A stretch of 64,000 nucleotides of DNA from Catonia carolina (GCA_035578175.1 JAQMRL010000001.1:374609220-374673219), one strand, 5' to 3'; numbered from the stretch's first letter, positions 45,661 through 58,400 are shown. Translations and numbers: made by a program. Notes: a model not told the origin generated them from the sequence alone.

Positions 45661-45786
45661 AAAAACGGTCGCAGTGGCCTTTGCGCTACGAAACTTCGTT
45701 AAAAAGTTTGAAATATTCGAACGCATCCCCTGAGCTTTCGGGAAGATGTACCTTAAATTTGGCATTTTTCCCGGGTGTTTCAGCCG

Positions 45787-45970
45787 ACGCCCGACAAAAA
45801 AGGTCCTCAGAGATTTTGCTTCTAGAGACCTCCAAATAGGCGAGAATTTCCATCAGTGAGTCATTAGTGGCTGGGGCTACGCCCGACAAAAAAGGTCCTC
45901 AGAGATTTTGCTTCTAGAGACCTCCAAATAGGCGAGAATTTCCATCAGTGAGTCATTAGTGGCTGGGGCT
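45787..45970. repeat. 92 bp perfect tandem duplication
   Basis: ACGCCCGACAAAAAAGGTCC ... TCATTAGTGGCTGGGGCT occurs twice in immediate succession with no difference that I can see, so it is very recent or gene-converted. Confidence 0.95.
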
Positions 45971-46899
45971 TTATAATATATTATAGATAGAATAAGACGT
46001 ATAAATTAGAAGTTGTAGGTTTTTAAATTTTCTACAACTTTCATTATTAACACTTTTGAAAAAAAATATTTTTTCTATGAGAGCACAGCCTTCCAAAGAA
46101 TTTCAGCACGCATAGCGCCTACCCCACCTTAAAGAGTATAAAAAATTTAGTAAATGAGGCGATTTTTAAAAAAAATCGTAGTAGCCGTTTTTGATAAAAT
46201 CGCAAAAAAATGAAAAACTACACGAATTAACTACTACTTACAGTTGACCGATTTTCATGAAAATTTCGTGTAGGGTCCTGTAGTGGTACCTAACTTAAGT
46301 TTCAAGTTTCAACTTGGTACGATATTTCGTTCTTGAGATATTTTGTTCACAAACACACCCACACAGGCGCGCGCACACCCCAATCGTTAAGAACATGGTT
46401 TTTGGATTCAGGGGATCTGAAAACGTGTAGATCCGGTGAAAACTCAATTTCGAAAAATCGACATGAAAACAATACTTTCCTTCCTATATATTCAAACAGA
46501 CAAGAGAAAGTAAAAAAAAAGTATGAGCGAAACAAGATTTACAAACACTGCGCTTCTACAGAGGAACTCTGGTGACAGAAATAAGACAGCAATTTTCTAG
46601 GTGACTGGAATTACTCCAGGTATGTGTTACAGTAAACTCAATTAATTTAATCCTATTTCAATGCAAACTACCAGAACTGAGAATCATTTATAAAAAATAC
46701 TAGATGTAATAAACACTACCTATAAAAATTAAAATAAAGGTTTTAAAAAACCAAACGGAAGCAACGATAAGATGAATATACAATAAGCTAATTTCACGTA
46801 GTAGGGCTTTTTGAAAAAAAATTCGTATACCCACTTATAAAACTTGACACCCACACCTGACAGCTACCCTAATATTATATTTAACGTCCTAATATAATA

Positions 46900-47848
46900 C
46901 CGGTGTCCGTAAATGAATGCCCCAGTTTCAATTCTGTATAAGAACAGTTTAATACATCAAATAATAAACTGATAATATAATAAATGATAAACTTACCTAC
47001 GTTTTCTCATAAATGTTCACCTTTAGAAAATGTGTAGGATATGTACACCTTTAGTTACACGAGACACTTCTAACCTAAAATCCAATTCTCTCCACACTTT
47101 GGTAAACACATCCGGAGTAATTGAAGCGATAACATCTTCAACTCTTGTCTCAACTTTGACAAATCAGTAGGTAGAGGTGGATTGAAGACACGATCTTTTA
47201 TAAAGTTCCAAAGGAAAAAGTCGCATGGCGTGATGCCAGGTGAACGTGGAGGCCAGCGGAAGTTTTGACCATTACGACAAATCCAACGATCAAGGATTTG
47301 GACGTTCAACCACTATCTTACAAAGAGATGCCACTGGAAAAGACCTCCAACTTGTTGCCAAATGAAGATTTCGTGTTCATCTTCTAATTGGGGAAAGAGC
47401 CATTCTTGCAACATAACCAGATAAGTCACCCTGTTACGGTAGCTTCAGCGAACAAAAGTGGTCCGTACACTAGACGCCGGGACAAAGTGCATAAAACGTT
47501 TAATTTGAGGGAATCTATTTGATATTGCATAATTTTATGAGGATGTTCTGTTCGCCATATTTGAACATAATGGGTATTTATCTTCCCAGTTAGATGAATA
47601 GTTGACACATCACTGAACTCCGTACTCACTCTTAGCAAATGGCCGAACACAAAACGCTTTATGGTCAGGAGTCGCCATTTTGCATAAGTAGCGCTGAAAG
47701 CGGGAAAACAACAAAGCAGCAATTGCACGTGCACTTATCTAAAACAGTTTGAGTTACTCTTTAATTTGAGGAATGATTTGTTGTAGTCAAAATTAAACTG
47801 TTATAATAAACAATTCAAACTGGAACAGATTCATTTATGGACACCCGG
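46900..47848 (-). mobile_element. Decayed Tc1/mariner element with TA duplication
   Basis: The left CCGGTGTCCGTAAATGAATG and right-end complement CCGGGTGTCCATAAATGAAT, both next to TA (46898-46899, 47849-47850), share ~55 bases of inverted repeat ending AACAGTTTAA. The interior is a decayed transposase on the minus strand. Confidence 0.85.
47070..47560 (-). pseudogene. Mariner-like (DDE_3) transposase, C-terminal remnant
   Basis: On the minus strand, LNVLCTLSRRLVYGPLLFAE then, after a stop/frame change, LQEWLFPQLEDEHEIFIWQQ, and from 47309 LDRWICRNGQNFRWPPRSPG and ITPCDFFLWNFIKDRVFNPP. The conserved QQDGAPPH block carrying the second catalytic Asp reads QQVGGLF here, so the site is lost. WPPRSPG.TPCDFFLW, which usually carries the third acid of DDE_3 transposases, is kept. 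It is dead, with frameshifts and a missing N-terminal two-thirds. Confidence 0.8.
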
Positions 47849-48031
47849 TATAACGTCGCTAACCTAGGATTCAAGCTTCATCCACTATATTTTTAAAATG
47901 GCGGAAAATTCGTGTTTTTCATCTACGTTTTTATTTTCAGCGACCAAACGGTCGGTATGAATTAAAGATGTTAAAGGAAACAAAATGGAAATTTTGATCA
48001 CTAGTAAAGAGAATTTTATAATAATTTGGAT

Positions 48032-48228
48032 ACTACAGTGGTAACCGGTGTACTTTGATTGTAGCGATTCAATTATTATAATACGAGTATTTCAGAATGG
48101 TCAGCTTGAGTCTGATTTGGACTACATGTCACACATAATATCCTCAAATATTGCGTCATTGAGTTGCTTATTGTTCTTAAAAATTTAACATATTGAAACA
48201 ATCACACACTAGGGATAAAAAAAAAGGA
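48032..48228 (+). mobile_element. tRNA-derived SINE family 1, 3' part
   Basis: GTGGTAACCGGTGTACTTTG, TTGAGTTGCTTATTGTTC and CACTAGGGATAAAAAAAA match the body and tail of the copies at 52090 and 63261. The tRNA head is missing. Confidence 0.7.
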
Positions 48229-48412
48229 AATTTACGTAGCACGAACACTGAACCTGTGCATTCAAACTCTCCGCCGCTCCAGTTATGATTTAACATAGTT
48301 ATTATGCAACAAGTATAGTTTAAAAGAAAGTAATGCACAAGCTCAGTGACGTCATTATTTGTTGACGGTAGGAGCAAATTAAGAAAGGCTAAACCTTACG
48401 TGAAAGCCCTCA

Positions 48413-48560
48413 TTCTTTTTTTTTTGTTTTAAGTCCTGCTGTTCTGCAATTACTGCTAATGCAGACGGTGAACATGAAATGATTTTTGTTACGTATGAAA
48501 ATATGCCGTGCCTAAATGGGATTCGAACCCAACACCGCAAGAAGAGAGTCGAGCACGTTA
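48413..48560 (-). mobile_element. tRNA-derived SINE family 2
   Basis: Oligo-T at left (48416-48425), AATTACTGCTAATGCAGACGG, then B-box complement GGGATTCGAACCCAACACCG. Confidence 0.65.
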
Positions 48561-50639
48561 CTTAGAATATTGTAATTTCCCTAATTCGTTATTTAGCAAC
48601 GTTATTCCTTACTGTATGCCCAGAAAATTTTTCTACTTTATAAATTCTCAACTAGCTAATATAATAATAAGAAAAACCTACGTTTAAATTAATAAAAAAA
48701 TACGCGAAGTGAAATGAATGAGGTTATGTCGTTATAAATTATGAAAACAAAAACCATAGTAACAAAAACCTTATTTATAAACACCAAAATATTTACGGTT
48801 ATCACATCGTCATCGGATAATATTTTGACATTTTTATTGCTAAGATCCGTTCTGGAATGTGTAAACTATAAATTACAATAATATTGGTTCTTAAAACTAC
48901 AAACAAATTACAATTACTACAATTGAGATACTTATAATAATTTATTTTAAATATATTTATTTTATTCCATGAGCCTTTTATGCGTATTTGATTATGGTAA
49001 CAAAAGCGATCCATTATTAATGTGCATAAACCACGATGATGTAACTGCCAAAGGCGAAGTTGATGTCAAAATCATAAATAAAGTAGAATAGAACATGAAA
49101 ATTATCTCAAGGATTTTCAAAGAAAAACATCATACAATATGCCAATTAATGCAGTTCTATTTACAAGCATGTCATCTTCAATAAAAAAAAAACAGGCACT
49201 TAACAATAAAACGGATATAATAACATTAAACTATTATGTTAGTCCAAGGTCACATATAAATGTATTATTCATTATTACAAATTTGACTATAGAGGCGAAT
49301 TTAGATCAACTGGACCAAGAAAAAGATGAATGATGGAATAAATATGGCACTTTATAATTATGAATATTATGATGAGATGGTAAGATGCAGGCAAAGACAG
49401 AAAAGGAAAATTCAAGATGCTAGAACTTAGAAAAGGCTAATTACTTAGATGTGAGGTTCAATAAGTGCGTGAATATGAAATGAATGGGTACTATAAGAAA
49501 TTCCGTTACAGATTTAAGTCGAAGCCTTAAGAATATGAAACTACTGCGTTAATACGCTCAGATCACTAAATCACTTTTTTGTTTATCACTTTTTTGTTTT
49601 TCAGAATCACTTAATGAAAACTAATGCCGATTTCCAGAATACGGCTTATTGGAAAAGTACAGAATAATGCATATAATTACCACTCATCCATAACTTACGA
49701 GCAAGTTGTCGAAATACAAAAACCGGAATCAGTATTCTGATTAAACCTTTACCTCTAAAGAACGAATCGTTATTCGTGAAAAATGTCGTATGTAATAAAA
49801 GTCTCAATTTTTTACTCCAAGAAATATTTTTGACCTACAAAACGTAACTTGTTCTAATGACATTTTGACAAAATACGGGAAAACATGTGAAGAAACATTT
49901 CGTGGAGTTAAAAAATCGAGAATTTTAACATTTGTACGAATAACGAAATATTTTGAATCATATTCGGGAGACCGCGAAGTTGCAGATTACAGTGATGAGT
50001 GAGTGACTCAGTTAATATGTGGGATTTCGTACACAGCATAACAATCTGTTACGATACCGATCTGTATGTCTCTAGTCATCATAACCGACCGAAAAACAAG
50101 TAGGGAAATACTATGATAAAAGTTGTAAACAAGGAACCATTATGAGTTTTAAAACTCCAATTTATTTTCAAAGCAGTATATTACAATGGACACGACATAA
50201 TAGCATCTGTTATTAAATTATATAGACATGAATCACACTGTTATGAGTCATAAAAATGAACACCACAATTATATCAATATACACGTGAGGCTAATGAAAT
50301 ATGCATCATTAAGATAAGACGAACACCCCTCCACAAAAAATGAACTACAGTACATGGACAGGTAAAATTAATAATAATCGATAAAAAAGAAATGCAAATT
50401 TAGTCAAGGGGCAATTATTTTCTCGCTAACGTAGAAGTAATAGATAATTTAACTCATTTTAAGAACAATGTTGCTGTTATATCCATAAGTTTCAATCTGA
50501 TGTGGACAAAACTATTGAACAAATAATGTTCACAAATTTTAATGCGGTTTATTACAAAGACTCCTTTGTTTAACTTAAGCATTAAACTTTGATTCTAATT
50601 TCAGAATAAACCGACTTCAAAGCTATTTTCTGAAAAAAC
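48561..50639. other. AT-rich stretch without recognised features
   Basis: Nothing supportable; short frames at 48802 (-) and 49139 (+) lack motifs. Confidence 0.4.
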
Positions 50640-50762
50640 AAAATACTGAGAGTGGATTTTTTTTTTATTGTGTAATCATTTTCCCGACCCTAACCAGGAA
50701 TCAAATCGGGAACCTCTGTTTTGTAGCGTAGCACGCAAACACTGTGCCACAGGCGGCATAAA
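50640..50762 (-). mobile_element. tRNA-derived SINE family 2, head fragment
   Basis: CCCTAACCAGGAATCAAATC and GGGAACCTCTGTTTTGTAGC with CACTGTGCCACAGG complement the B- and A-box parts of the family. Confidence 0.6.
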
Positions 50763-51267
50763 TACATTATGGTATTTTCTGTTAACACCCCCCCCTAGCA
50801 TAATTTTTTTCACATTTTATGAATATTCGTATGCAATCTTACAGTATTTTTAACAATAAAAACGGGAAAAAGTTTTTAAAAGATCCTACACAAATATTTT
50901 TCAAGTTTAAGAAGTTATAGGTAAATACATTGCTTTTTCTCCATATTGTTACTGTATGCAATAATGAAATATCAACTCATTGAGGACATCATTAAATAAA
51001 TTAAATATTATTAAATAATTTAATAACTTTCATTCAATTAATAGTTTAACGTTAACTTAAAAAAGAAATAAATTCTACGTTAACTTGAAAACTATTGATA
51101 CTATATATATATATTTTTAAGTATTTTTCCCTTTTTTATCGTTAAAATTACTGTAAGATTACCTACATACGAAATATCCACAAAATGTAACAAATTATGG
51201 TAAGGGGAGGGAATAACAGAAAATACCCCATTTCATTTTGCGGTTACATAGCTAATTTCAAAAAATA

Positions 51268-51516
51268 ACCTTGGATTGGTTCAGGAAACCTTAGTTTTCA
51301 AATTTTAGCCTAATCGGTCACGTAAATTTTTCAGAGCAGCATACATTTTTCCCTGCGCATAGAAACACATATACAAAAGGACAGTCTTTTAAACCCCCTT
51401 TTTGGCTTCAGGTGGTCACTAAACGTGAAGATCAGTTAAAATCCGTTCATCGAAAATTTTACTATATGGCAATATTTTCACAGTCTATATACAGTTAGAG
51501 CGTAGCTAATAAAGTA
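51268..51516 (+). repeat. Old diverged interspersed repeat (HINE-related?)
   Basis: TTGGTTCAGGAAACCTTAG, CAAATTTTAGCCTAATCGG, ACACATATACA, TTGGCTTCAGGTGGTCACTA, AACGTGAAGATCAG and an end GCTAATAAAGTAAAAAAA. The last parts track the HINE order TTCAGGGGGTC, ACGTGTAGATCCG, AAAGTAAAAA, supporting a common ancestor. Confidence 0.5.
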
Positions 51517-52089
51517 AAAAAAAAATCAATAATAAGAAAAAAATTATAGTTCACAAAGTGTACAAACCACCCGTTTTAGTCGTAACGTCTACCCAGCCTG
51601 ACAATCTACTTGGGAGTAAAACCATTCGTCTAATCCCTCCACAATGATTTACCCAAACCCCCTTAATACCGTACACCCACCCGATGTAATGTCTACTGAA
51701 TCTTCTTATAGGATTAAATGAAAAGTTAGTAATAGAGTTTTTCCGCTCCAATTAGATTTCTTTTCAATTTTCAATGTTTGTAAGGAAATAGGAGAAAAAC
51801 GGTATAGAAATTGTTTTATAAAGGGTAAACGTATTGCATTAAATATCAAAAGTTATCTCATACAGAATGTAAAACAACTAAAAATATTCAAAAATCATTA
51901 GAGGATTAATAAACTGTGATTAATATTAATGAAATAAGTGGTTAGGCAAACCTCACTAACTTTTTATCGAACTTCCACGTGAGGTGACCCTACTTGGAAA
52001 CATTGGATACAAAATAAAGTTCAACCATGAGAAAAAACACGGAATAAACTAATATTAAACAGAATTATTTAATATTAAGACTTATTTTC

Positions 52090-52437
52090 TCGCCGGGTTG
52101 GTCTACCGGTAAAGTAGCCTTGAGTCAGCTGTTTAATAACGTATTTTCGGAGACGAACGTTCCTGGTTCAAATCCTTATAGACCTAAAATTTTACTACTA
52201 ACAAACTAACAATTGTAATTTATTAACGGATTTAAATACTAAACAGTGGTAACCCGTGTACTTTGGTCGTTGGGATTCAATTAACCATACTCTCTAAGAA
52301 ATAGTCGGTCTGAGTCTGTGCAAGACTACACTTTACACGTGATATATATCGTCTTCATCTCATTGGGTCATGGGTTGCTTATTCTTCTAAAATTGAAATG
52401 ATTCCCACAAACACATATTAGGGATTAAAAAAAAGTT
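52090..52437 (+). mobile_element. tRNA-derived SINE family 1, full length
   Basis: Head TCGCCGGGTTGGTCTACCGG then GTAAAGT (A-box), CTGGTTCAAATCCTTATAG (B-box), body CAATTAACCATACTCTCTAAG and CATCTCATTGGGTCATGGG, tail TTAGGGATTAAAAAAA. Confidence 0.85.
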
Positions 52438-52862
52438 GTGAAATTACAAATTGCTGCTGCAATAAGCGTTTGACGAATATATTACACATTTCAAAAATGC
52501 TTACACGTGCACTATGTAATACTTACACTACATTAAATTTACAATTATCATAATTTCTACTTATGAATTTATGAACAAGGTGAAAATTAAACTATCCTAA
52601 TATCCTAGGATATGACAATTTATCGGAAGATTCACAACATTGCAACCTTGACCGTTGCCACACTTACGGTAGCACTGTTTACTATTATTGCACTGTAGGA
52701 GATTAAGCGATAAAAATATTACCACATCGATATTGGTTTTTCCTTCATTTTTCAGCATTATAAATTCTTGCGTATCTCTCGAGTTGTCTTCCTAATTGTT
52801 AACTGATAAACGGTGAGAGTTACGCGCGTTTTTAATGGTTATATGGTATGTACTCACTCAGT

Positions 52863-53211
52863 TCTTTGCAGGGCTAAAATAAATAGTTCTGTTTCTTATC
52901 ACATGGTCAGCCAATTAAATGACTGAATCATTTAAGAACAGAAGAGGTAGAGGTGTAAAAGACACTAATCAGAGTTATCTCCTCTGAAAGTAATGAATTT
53001 CATTATACAACCAGACCTTGTGGTTAATAAAGTGAAAGTGTCATTTGCAGAGTGGAAAATAAGTGCTTTTCAGAGGGCCCGGCATGCTGATAAGCGTACT
53101 TTTCCACTCAGTGAGGAAGGCATGGTAAACAACCTTTTACTCCTTGTTTTACTTAGTAAAACCTCTACATGTTCAAACCAGCCTTTTGGCTGATGACCTA
53201 AACAACAACAA
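52863..53211 (+). mobile_element. S400 retroposon copy k, 5'-truncated, ORF open
   Basis: TTTGCAGGGCTAAAATAAAT ... GCTGATGACCTAAACAACAA. The family frame 52993-53193 begins MNFIIQPDLVVNKVKVSF. Confidence 0.85.
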
Positions 53212-54004
53212 TGGTATGTAAACTTTCAGCTCCTTTCTATGTATTTAATTTTTCATACTGATTTTTTTGAGAAGTTGTGATCTTATTATAAATATAATAG
53301 ATTTACATACTTTTTAAATCAATGGTGCTCGACACGAAACCGTCGACGGGCGAGATGAAATTATAAAACTGGAAACAATATTTTTTATGAGGCTGCAGCC
53401 ATGATCAAACAAGAGTTGCAATTCTGTTCGATTAAACGATCTTGACTAATGTAATAAATCAGGTAAAGTGACAAATCTGACAGTCCCGCAAATGCAGAAA
53501 AGCTCAAAATTTTGTAATTTCGATAATATGGCTCTACTTTAAACATCAGGTGTGTCCAAGAATCAAAATATTAGCTTGTGAGCTCACTGATCTAAAGGTG
53601 AAATAATTTATTTTATGTTGAGCCTACCGACACCTGAGTCATTTCTATAAGTCTGCTTTAATATTTATGATGAATTTACAATAATATTTTTTCTTTATCC
53701 GTTCAAGAATCTCATTTGCAATGGCTATTCACTCAACATGCAGTTGTAGATCCGAACACTTTTAATTACTTTTAATTTATGATACTAACATTTTGCAATG
53801 AAATACACCACACAGCTGTAGTTTTAAAAAACACAATTTTTTGAACGAGAATGAACTCTTCCTACAAATCTTCATAGAGGTGCACACTACATAAATAAGT
53901 AAATAGATAAGTTTAGCCAGAATCGTTAAAGCCGCGTTTTTTAGTGAAACTGTATTTTTCATCGAAATAAGATACTACATCCTTAGTTTAAGGGCCATAT
54001 GACA
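53212..54004. other. Stretch without recognised features
   Basis: Nothing supportable. Confidence 0.4.
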
Positions 54005-54660
54005 AACTGTAAAAATGCCTCAGGGTCATTTAATAAAATCTTAGTTTTTGAATTTAGCTGAATCAACTCAATAGTCTTTGTTTCAGAACTAATAACGCAC
54101 AAAACATTTAGGAGTGGACATCATCCTGAAAAATACTTTTTGGCTTCACAGGGGGTTGTTGTTTAGGTCATCAGCTGAAAGGCTGGTTTGAACCTGTAGA
54201 GGTTTTACTAAGTAACACGAGGAGCGAGGTGGTTTACCATTGCCTTCATCACTGAGTGGAAAAGTACGCTTATCAGCATGCCGGGCCCTCTGAAAAGCAC
54301 ATATTTTCCACTCTGCAAATGACACCTTCACTTCATTCACTACAGAGTCTGGCTGTATAATGAAATTCATTACTTTCAGAGGAGAGAACTCTGATTAGTG
54401 TCTTTCACACCTCTACCTCTTCTATTATTAAATTATTCAGTCATTTAATTGGCTGACCATTTGATAAGAAACAGAACTATTTATTTTAGCCCTGCAACGA
54501 ACAGATTGAGTGTAAATAATTTCACTCCGCCTGTGTGTTATGGGCGACAAAGGGGGTTAACAAACGTAAATATCGGTTGAAATAATATTAGTACATACAA
54601 AAAAATTTGGTTCATTGCAATACTTTCTCCCTCTATAGTACAGCCAAAAAAAGTAAAGAA
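54005..54660 (+). repeat. Old diverged interspersed repeat, split by S400 copy l
   Basis: CTTAGTTTTTGAATTTAGCTGA and TTTTTGGCTTCACAGGGGG before the insertion, GTTAACAAACGTAAATATCGG and AGCCAAAAAAAGTAAAG after it. Same order as 51268-51516. Confidence 0.45.
54158..54551 (-). mobile_element. S400 retroposon copy l with GGGGGTT TSD, ORF open
   Basis: It is flanked by GGGGGTT (54151-54157 and 54552-54558). The family frame on the minus strand runs from MNFIIQPDSVVNEVKVSF (54370) through ADDLNNN to the tail. Confidence 0.9.
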
Positions 54661-56151
54661 GAAAAACAAATTTTAAATATAATTTTCTTGAATAATATTC
54701 TTTGATTCTACTACCCACGTGCAAAAACTCAAGAAAAGCAAACAAAATTTACAAAAAAATGACAAATCAAAAATATAATGTTTGAAGCCATATAATGAAA
54801 CCTATTAAAGATGAATGATATGAATGAACTTTCGCGGTTACACAAAAAAGAAATAGCTTTATATACCTAACTGATTTTAATCAACTAAACGCATTTTAAA
54901 TAAAAAATTAAAGAAAATTTTAAATAACTTAAAAATTTTCTCGAGAAAAGTAGCAATATAATTCAGCCTAAAAAGTCAAAGTTCAAGCTACTGAAAACTA
55001 CTAAAATTATAATAGCATTAGACATCCCACACAGGCAAGTACACTTAAGACCGCATGAGATGCTATTAAAACACCTACATCGGTAAAAATATCGGATACT
55101 TCTTAGTCACAAAAGCACTTCTATCAAAATCTATAATGTACGGAAAGCTTGTTTAAAAATCATTACTACGAACTTCTCAAACAGTACCGCCTCCACACCA
55201 GCCGTTTTACAAGGAAATACCAAAACATCATAGAAATTGACCAATCACAAAACGATTTCAATTGGAATACTCTACTAACATCCAATAAACATCACTCTTG
55301 AATATTTAACTATCCATCAAGAATCTTATTAAAAATGCTGCAAGAATTTTTAAAGCATTCAACGAAGGAACATTTACTAAATATACCAATGATTACCTTG
55401 TATTTGAAACATTTAAAGTTATAATAACAATTGATTACTTCAAAATTCCAGAGTAAATTCGAAGCCAGGACATTCAGAATTTTATTCTAGCATATTACGA
55501 TTAATTTACCGTGATGATTTGCAGAAACATTTTGTTGAAAAAGTTTTCCTATTAATCACCCAACCTTTATATACAATTTTACAAATAAATCACTACATTT
55601 TCTTACATAATACTTGAAAAGCTTTTAAAAAAAACCATCTAATTGTCAACTAACTTTCAAAATAAACAGATCAGTCAAATTTAAGGTGCACCAAAGCCAT
55701 CAGTCATTTCACGAATACAACGTTTTCTAGTAAATTCTTATGACTGATTACTAACTTCCCGAGTTACCTATCCAATAGAACACTACACGATGACTTACGC
55801 TTTCCTTAAGTCAACGACACACATCTAAAACTGTACCGTAGGTTCAGAGACAAACTTCAAAATCATAACGATCCCTTAATATGCAATTGAATTCTGCAGA
55901 TCAACCAGGAATCGCACAAAGACGACTGAAACGCCGATGGAGTACAACATGATACATTAACGCAACTATAAAATTATTACGTATACAAAAATATAATTTA
56001 AAAATTAACACAATTATCGTTATCTGGAGAGCTATCGCTGGATGGTACCCCTCACAGCCATTAACGCGGTTTTTTTTTAATTTTTTTTATTAATTGAGTT
56101 GTGAGCGTTTTTGCTGGTTGTTTTTTATAGAGTTGCAAAAAAAATAAAGTA
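54661..56151. other. AT-rich stretch without recognised features
   Basis: Nothing supportable. Confidence 0.4.
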
Positions 56152-56425
56152 ATAAAAAATAGTGGAATAGTTTCACGTGGGTTCAAAATTATATTTATCT
56201 TTTGTCATTATTTTTCAACTGATCTATAATAAAACATAATTTCTCAACAAAAACAGTTACTCAGATATAAAGGACTAAAAAATGGACTAAAAAAAATAGT
56301 GGAATAGTTTCACGTGGGTTCAAAATTATATTTATCTTTTGTCATTATTTTTCAACTGATCTATAATAAAACATAATTTCTCAACAAAAACAGTTACTCA
56401 GATATAAAGGACTAAAAAATGGACT
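56152..56425. repeat. 137 bp tandem duplication (2 units)
   Basis: AAAAAATAGTGGAATAGTTT ... GGACTAAAAAATGGACT is repeated with period 137 and no evident differences. Confidence 0.95.
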
Positions 56426-56898
56426 GGCCACCGTTTTGCCAACATGATAATTTCCTTAAGGATTAAGGGAAAGTAATAAAAACATCACTGCTAGATATTT
56501 GAGTGATTAAGGGTACTCGGAACGAAAGAAATAGAAAATGTTCACAATTCGGTGTTTTGAAAATTATTAAAATTCAGAGTTTTCTGCATCCAAAGATATA
56601 GGTATAATTTGTTGAAGGTTTTGCAGGTTTTTTTACATTAAAAATATGTCGAATTCTTACGATATTTTTTAAACGTAAACCCTTTGCATAACATCTCTAT
56701 TTTTTTTAAATAACAGATAAATTCATAATTGTTTTATTTTGTGAGATATTTTTTGTTTTAAAACTTTGTTAGCACTAGATCACCTGTGATTTTAATATAT
56801 TAACCTCTGAACTGTAAAAAAACAACATATTGAATTATTTAACGTATAATGTGTTCTCTTTTAGTTTTTTCTTGTTTCCAGTAAATAGCAATTTTTAA

Positions 56899-57212
56899 CG
56901 GATAAGGAACATTTTCTCAGCCAACTGTGAATGGATTTTAATGAAATTTTTGCACAGCCTTTCATATCATAATTTCAATGTACTGAGTTAATATTACAGT
57001 AAAATAATGTCTTTAAATATTTATTTTTCACTTCCAATAGGCGAAAGTTATGATTTTCAAAAGTGGTAATTTCAACAAAAAAAGTTATCTTCCTAACAAT
57101 ATATCGAGATGCTACTAAATCAGTGGATGTAGAATAACCTGAAAAGTAACCACAAGAAAATTGGACAGGATAACTCAAATCGTTTTTGAGAAAATGTTCC
57201 TTATATTAACAT
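56899..57212. repeat. Inverted repeat pair, possible MITE
   Basis: AAGGAACATTTTCTCA at about 56906 and its complement TGAGAAAATGTTCCTT at about 57187. Surrounding TTAAC/GTTAA-like bases also match. No clear TSD. Confidence 0.4.
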
Positions 57213-58330
57213 TACGGAGACAGGCATTCCGGGTCCCCTTAAATTATCGGATATAATTTTTCTTTGAAAACAAATGAATGACGGATAATTGGAAAATGAA
57301 GAAGAAATTACGATTTTATCAACGAATATTTTTATCTTGTTTTGATGTGTAGAATCCGAACACTAATTTTAAGGACATCCATTAGATATAGAGGTGACAT
57401 AGGTTTAATATAGAACGGGTAGGTCATTTGTACCGTACACTTAACAGAGTAGTGAAGGCAACGAGACTGACTGTTCAAGTCCACTGCATATAATAGGAAA
57501 AACTAACTTAGGGCTTAGGCAAGCTGTAACGAGACTGTTATCGATCAATAACTGTGGGTGCAACAACCAGCAACTGTGGAATACATATTCACAGAATGAA
57601 ACAGCAAACACAACCCGAGTGTACACTATGAAAGGGTGTATAAAAGATTTAGAGAATAGATAATATTCCCGAAAACGACTAGATAACAATATGTACAAGA
57701 CAAAAAATCAACAAAGAAGTAGCAGAGTTTATTAATAATTAAAATATAGTTATATTAATATTTAAATTACCAAGAATGCCCAATCGTTATCGTACAGCCT
57801 TGTTACTTCAGGAATTTTTAACTGTTTTTAAACCATTTCAACAATACCTTCGTCAATAATTTAGAGCAATCTACATTAAGTTTATTGTACTATCAATTTA
57901 TTTGTTGATTAGATAATTTTATTACAAACTGTTGATCTACAAAATGTAGAATATATTACAATTTTTTTGTTGTTAATTAACGAAAACGTGATTATTCTTC
58001 AGACAAAAAAACATATTTTTATAATAAGCGGTTTCGTCTCATATAGACTATCCTTAGGGTGACATACCCTGTTCTTACAGAACAGGTTTTTTTTAAAACT
58101 ACATCGTTGTTAAGAGGACCATTTCAGGATTCTGCTAAAAATATCGAAAATTAAATTTGATAGAAGGGGTTAACACATATTGCGAAGTGGATAACAAAAT
58201 AATTGAACTAACATTTCGATGGTGCTACTATTCTGGTGGCGTCATTGCAAAAGAAAATTTTGCAAATTTTTTGGAAAATTTTTAAAGGACCGTTATGGTG
58301 ACGGCAATTTTATTTAAATCTAATAAGAAC
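57213..58330. other. Stretch without recognised features
   Basis: Nothing supportable; an 85-codon minus-strand frame at 57441 has no motif. Confidence 0.4.
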
Positions 58331-58337
58331 AGTGTTA

Positions 58338-58400
58338 AAATAATAGTAATAATAATAATAATAACAGTGTAATAATAATAATAATAATAACAGTGTTAAA
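58338..58400. repeat. ATA/AAT microsatellite with internal duplication
   Basis: AATAATAATAATAACAGTG occurs twice in tandem. Confidence 0.85.

Larger units (their letters stand above)
44029..45998. mobile_element. Unclassified ~2 kb insertion with internal tandem repeats
   Basis: The left boundary is CTCGCCACTCC next to a perfect 8 bp hairpin AGCAGCGC-TTC-GCGCTGCT (44042-44060). The body is four ~442 bp repeats, and the right part is two 92 bp repeats. On the minus strand one end has a hairpin and the other begins near TCTATCTATAATATATTATA, a layout reminiscent of Helitrons, but no CTRR end is present. No transposase is encoded. Confidence 0.55.
43627..46512 (+). mobile_element. HINE-like element copy 8, split by a 2 kb insertion
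   Basis: The 5' part is 43627-44028 (TTTGGTGTGAAACACTCACAC ... AAGCTTTATACAAAGAAA). The 3' part is about 46000-46512 (GAAGTTGTAGGTTTTTAAAT ... hairpin, CAAGAGAAAGT). The two halves meet within the block that reads TTATACAAAAAAATGTTTG in other copies. Confidence 0.75.

Noticed and set aside
44029..45998. Classical Helitron
   Set aside because: A hairpin near one end and a TC-like other end are suggestive, but there is no CTRR terminus and the A|T insertion context is not met.
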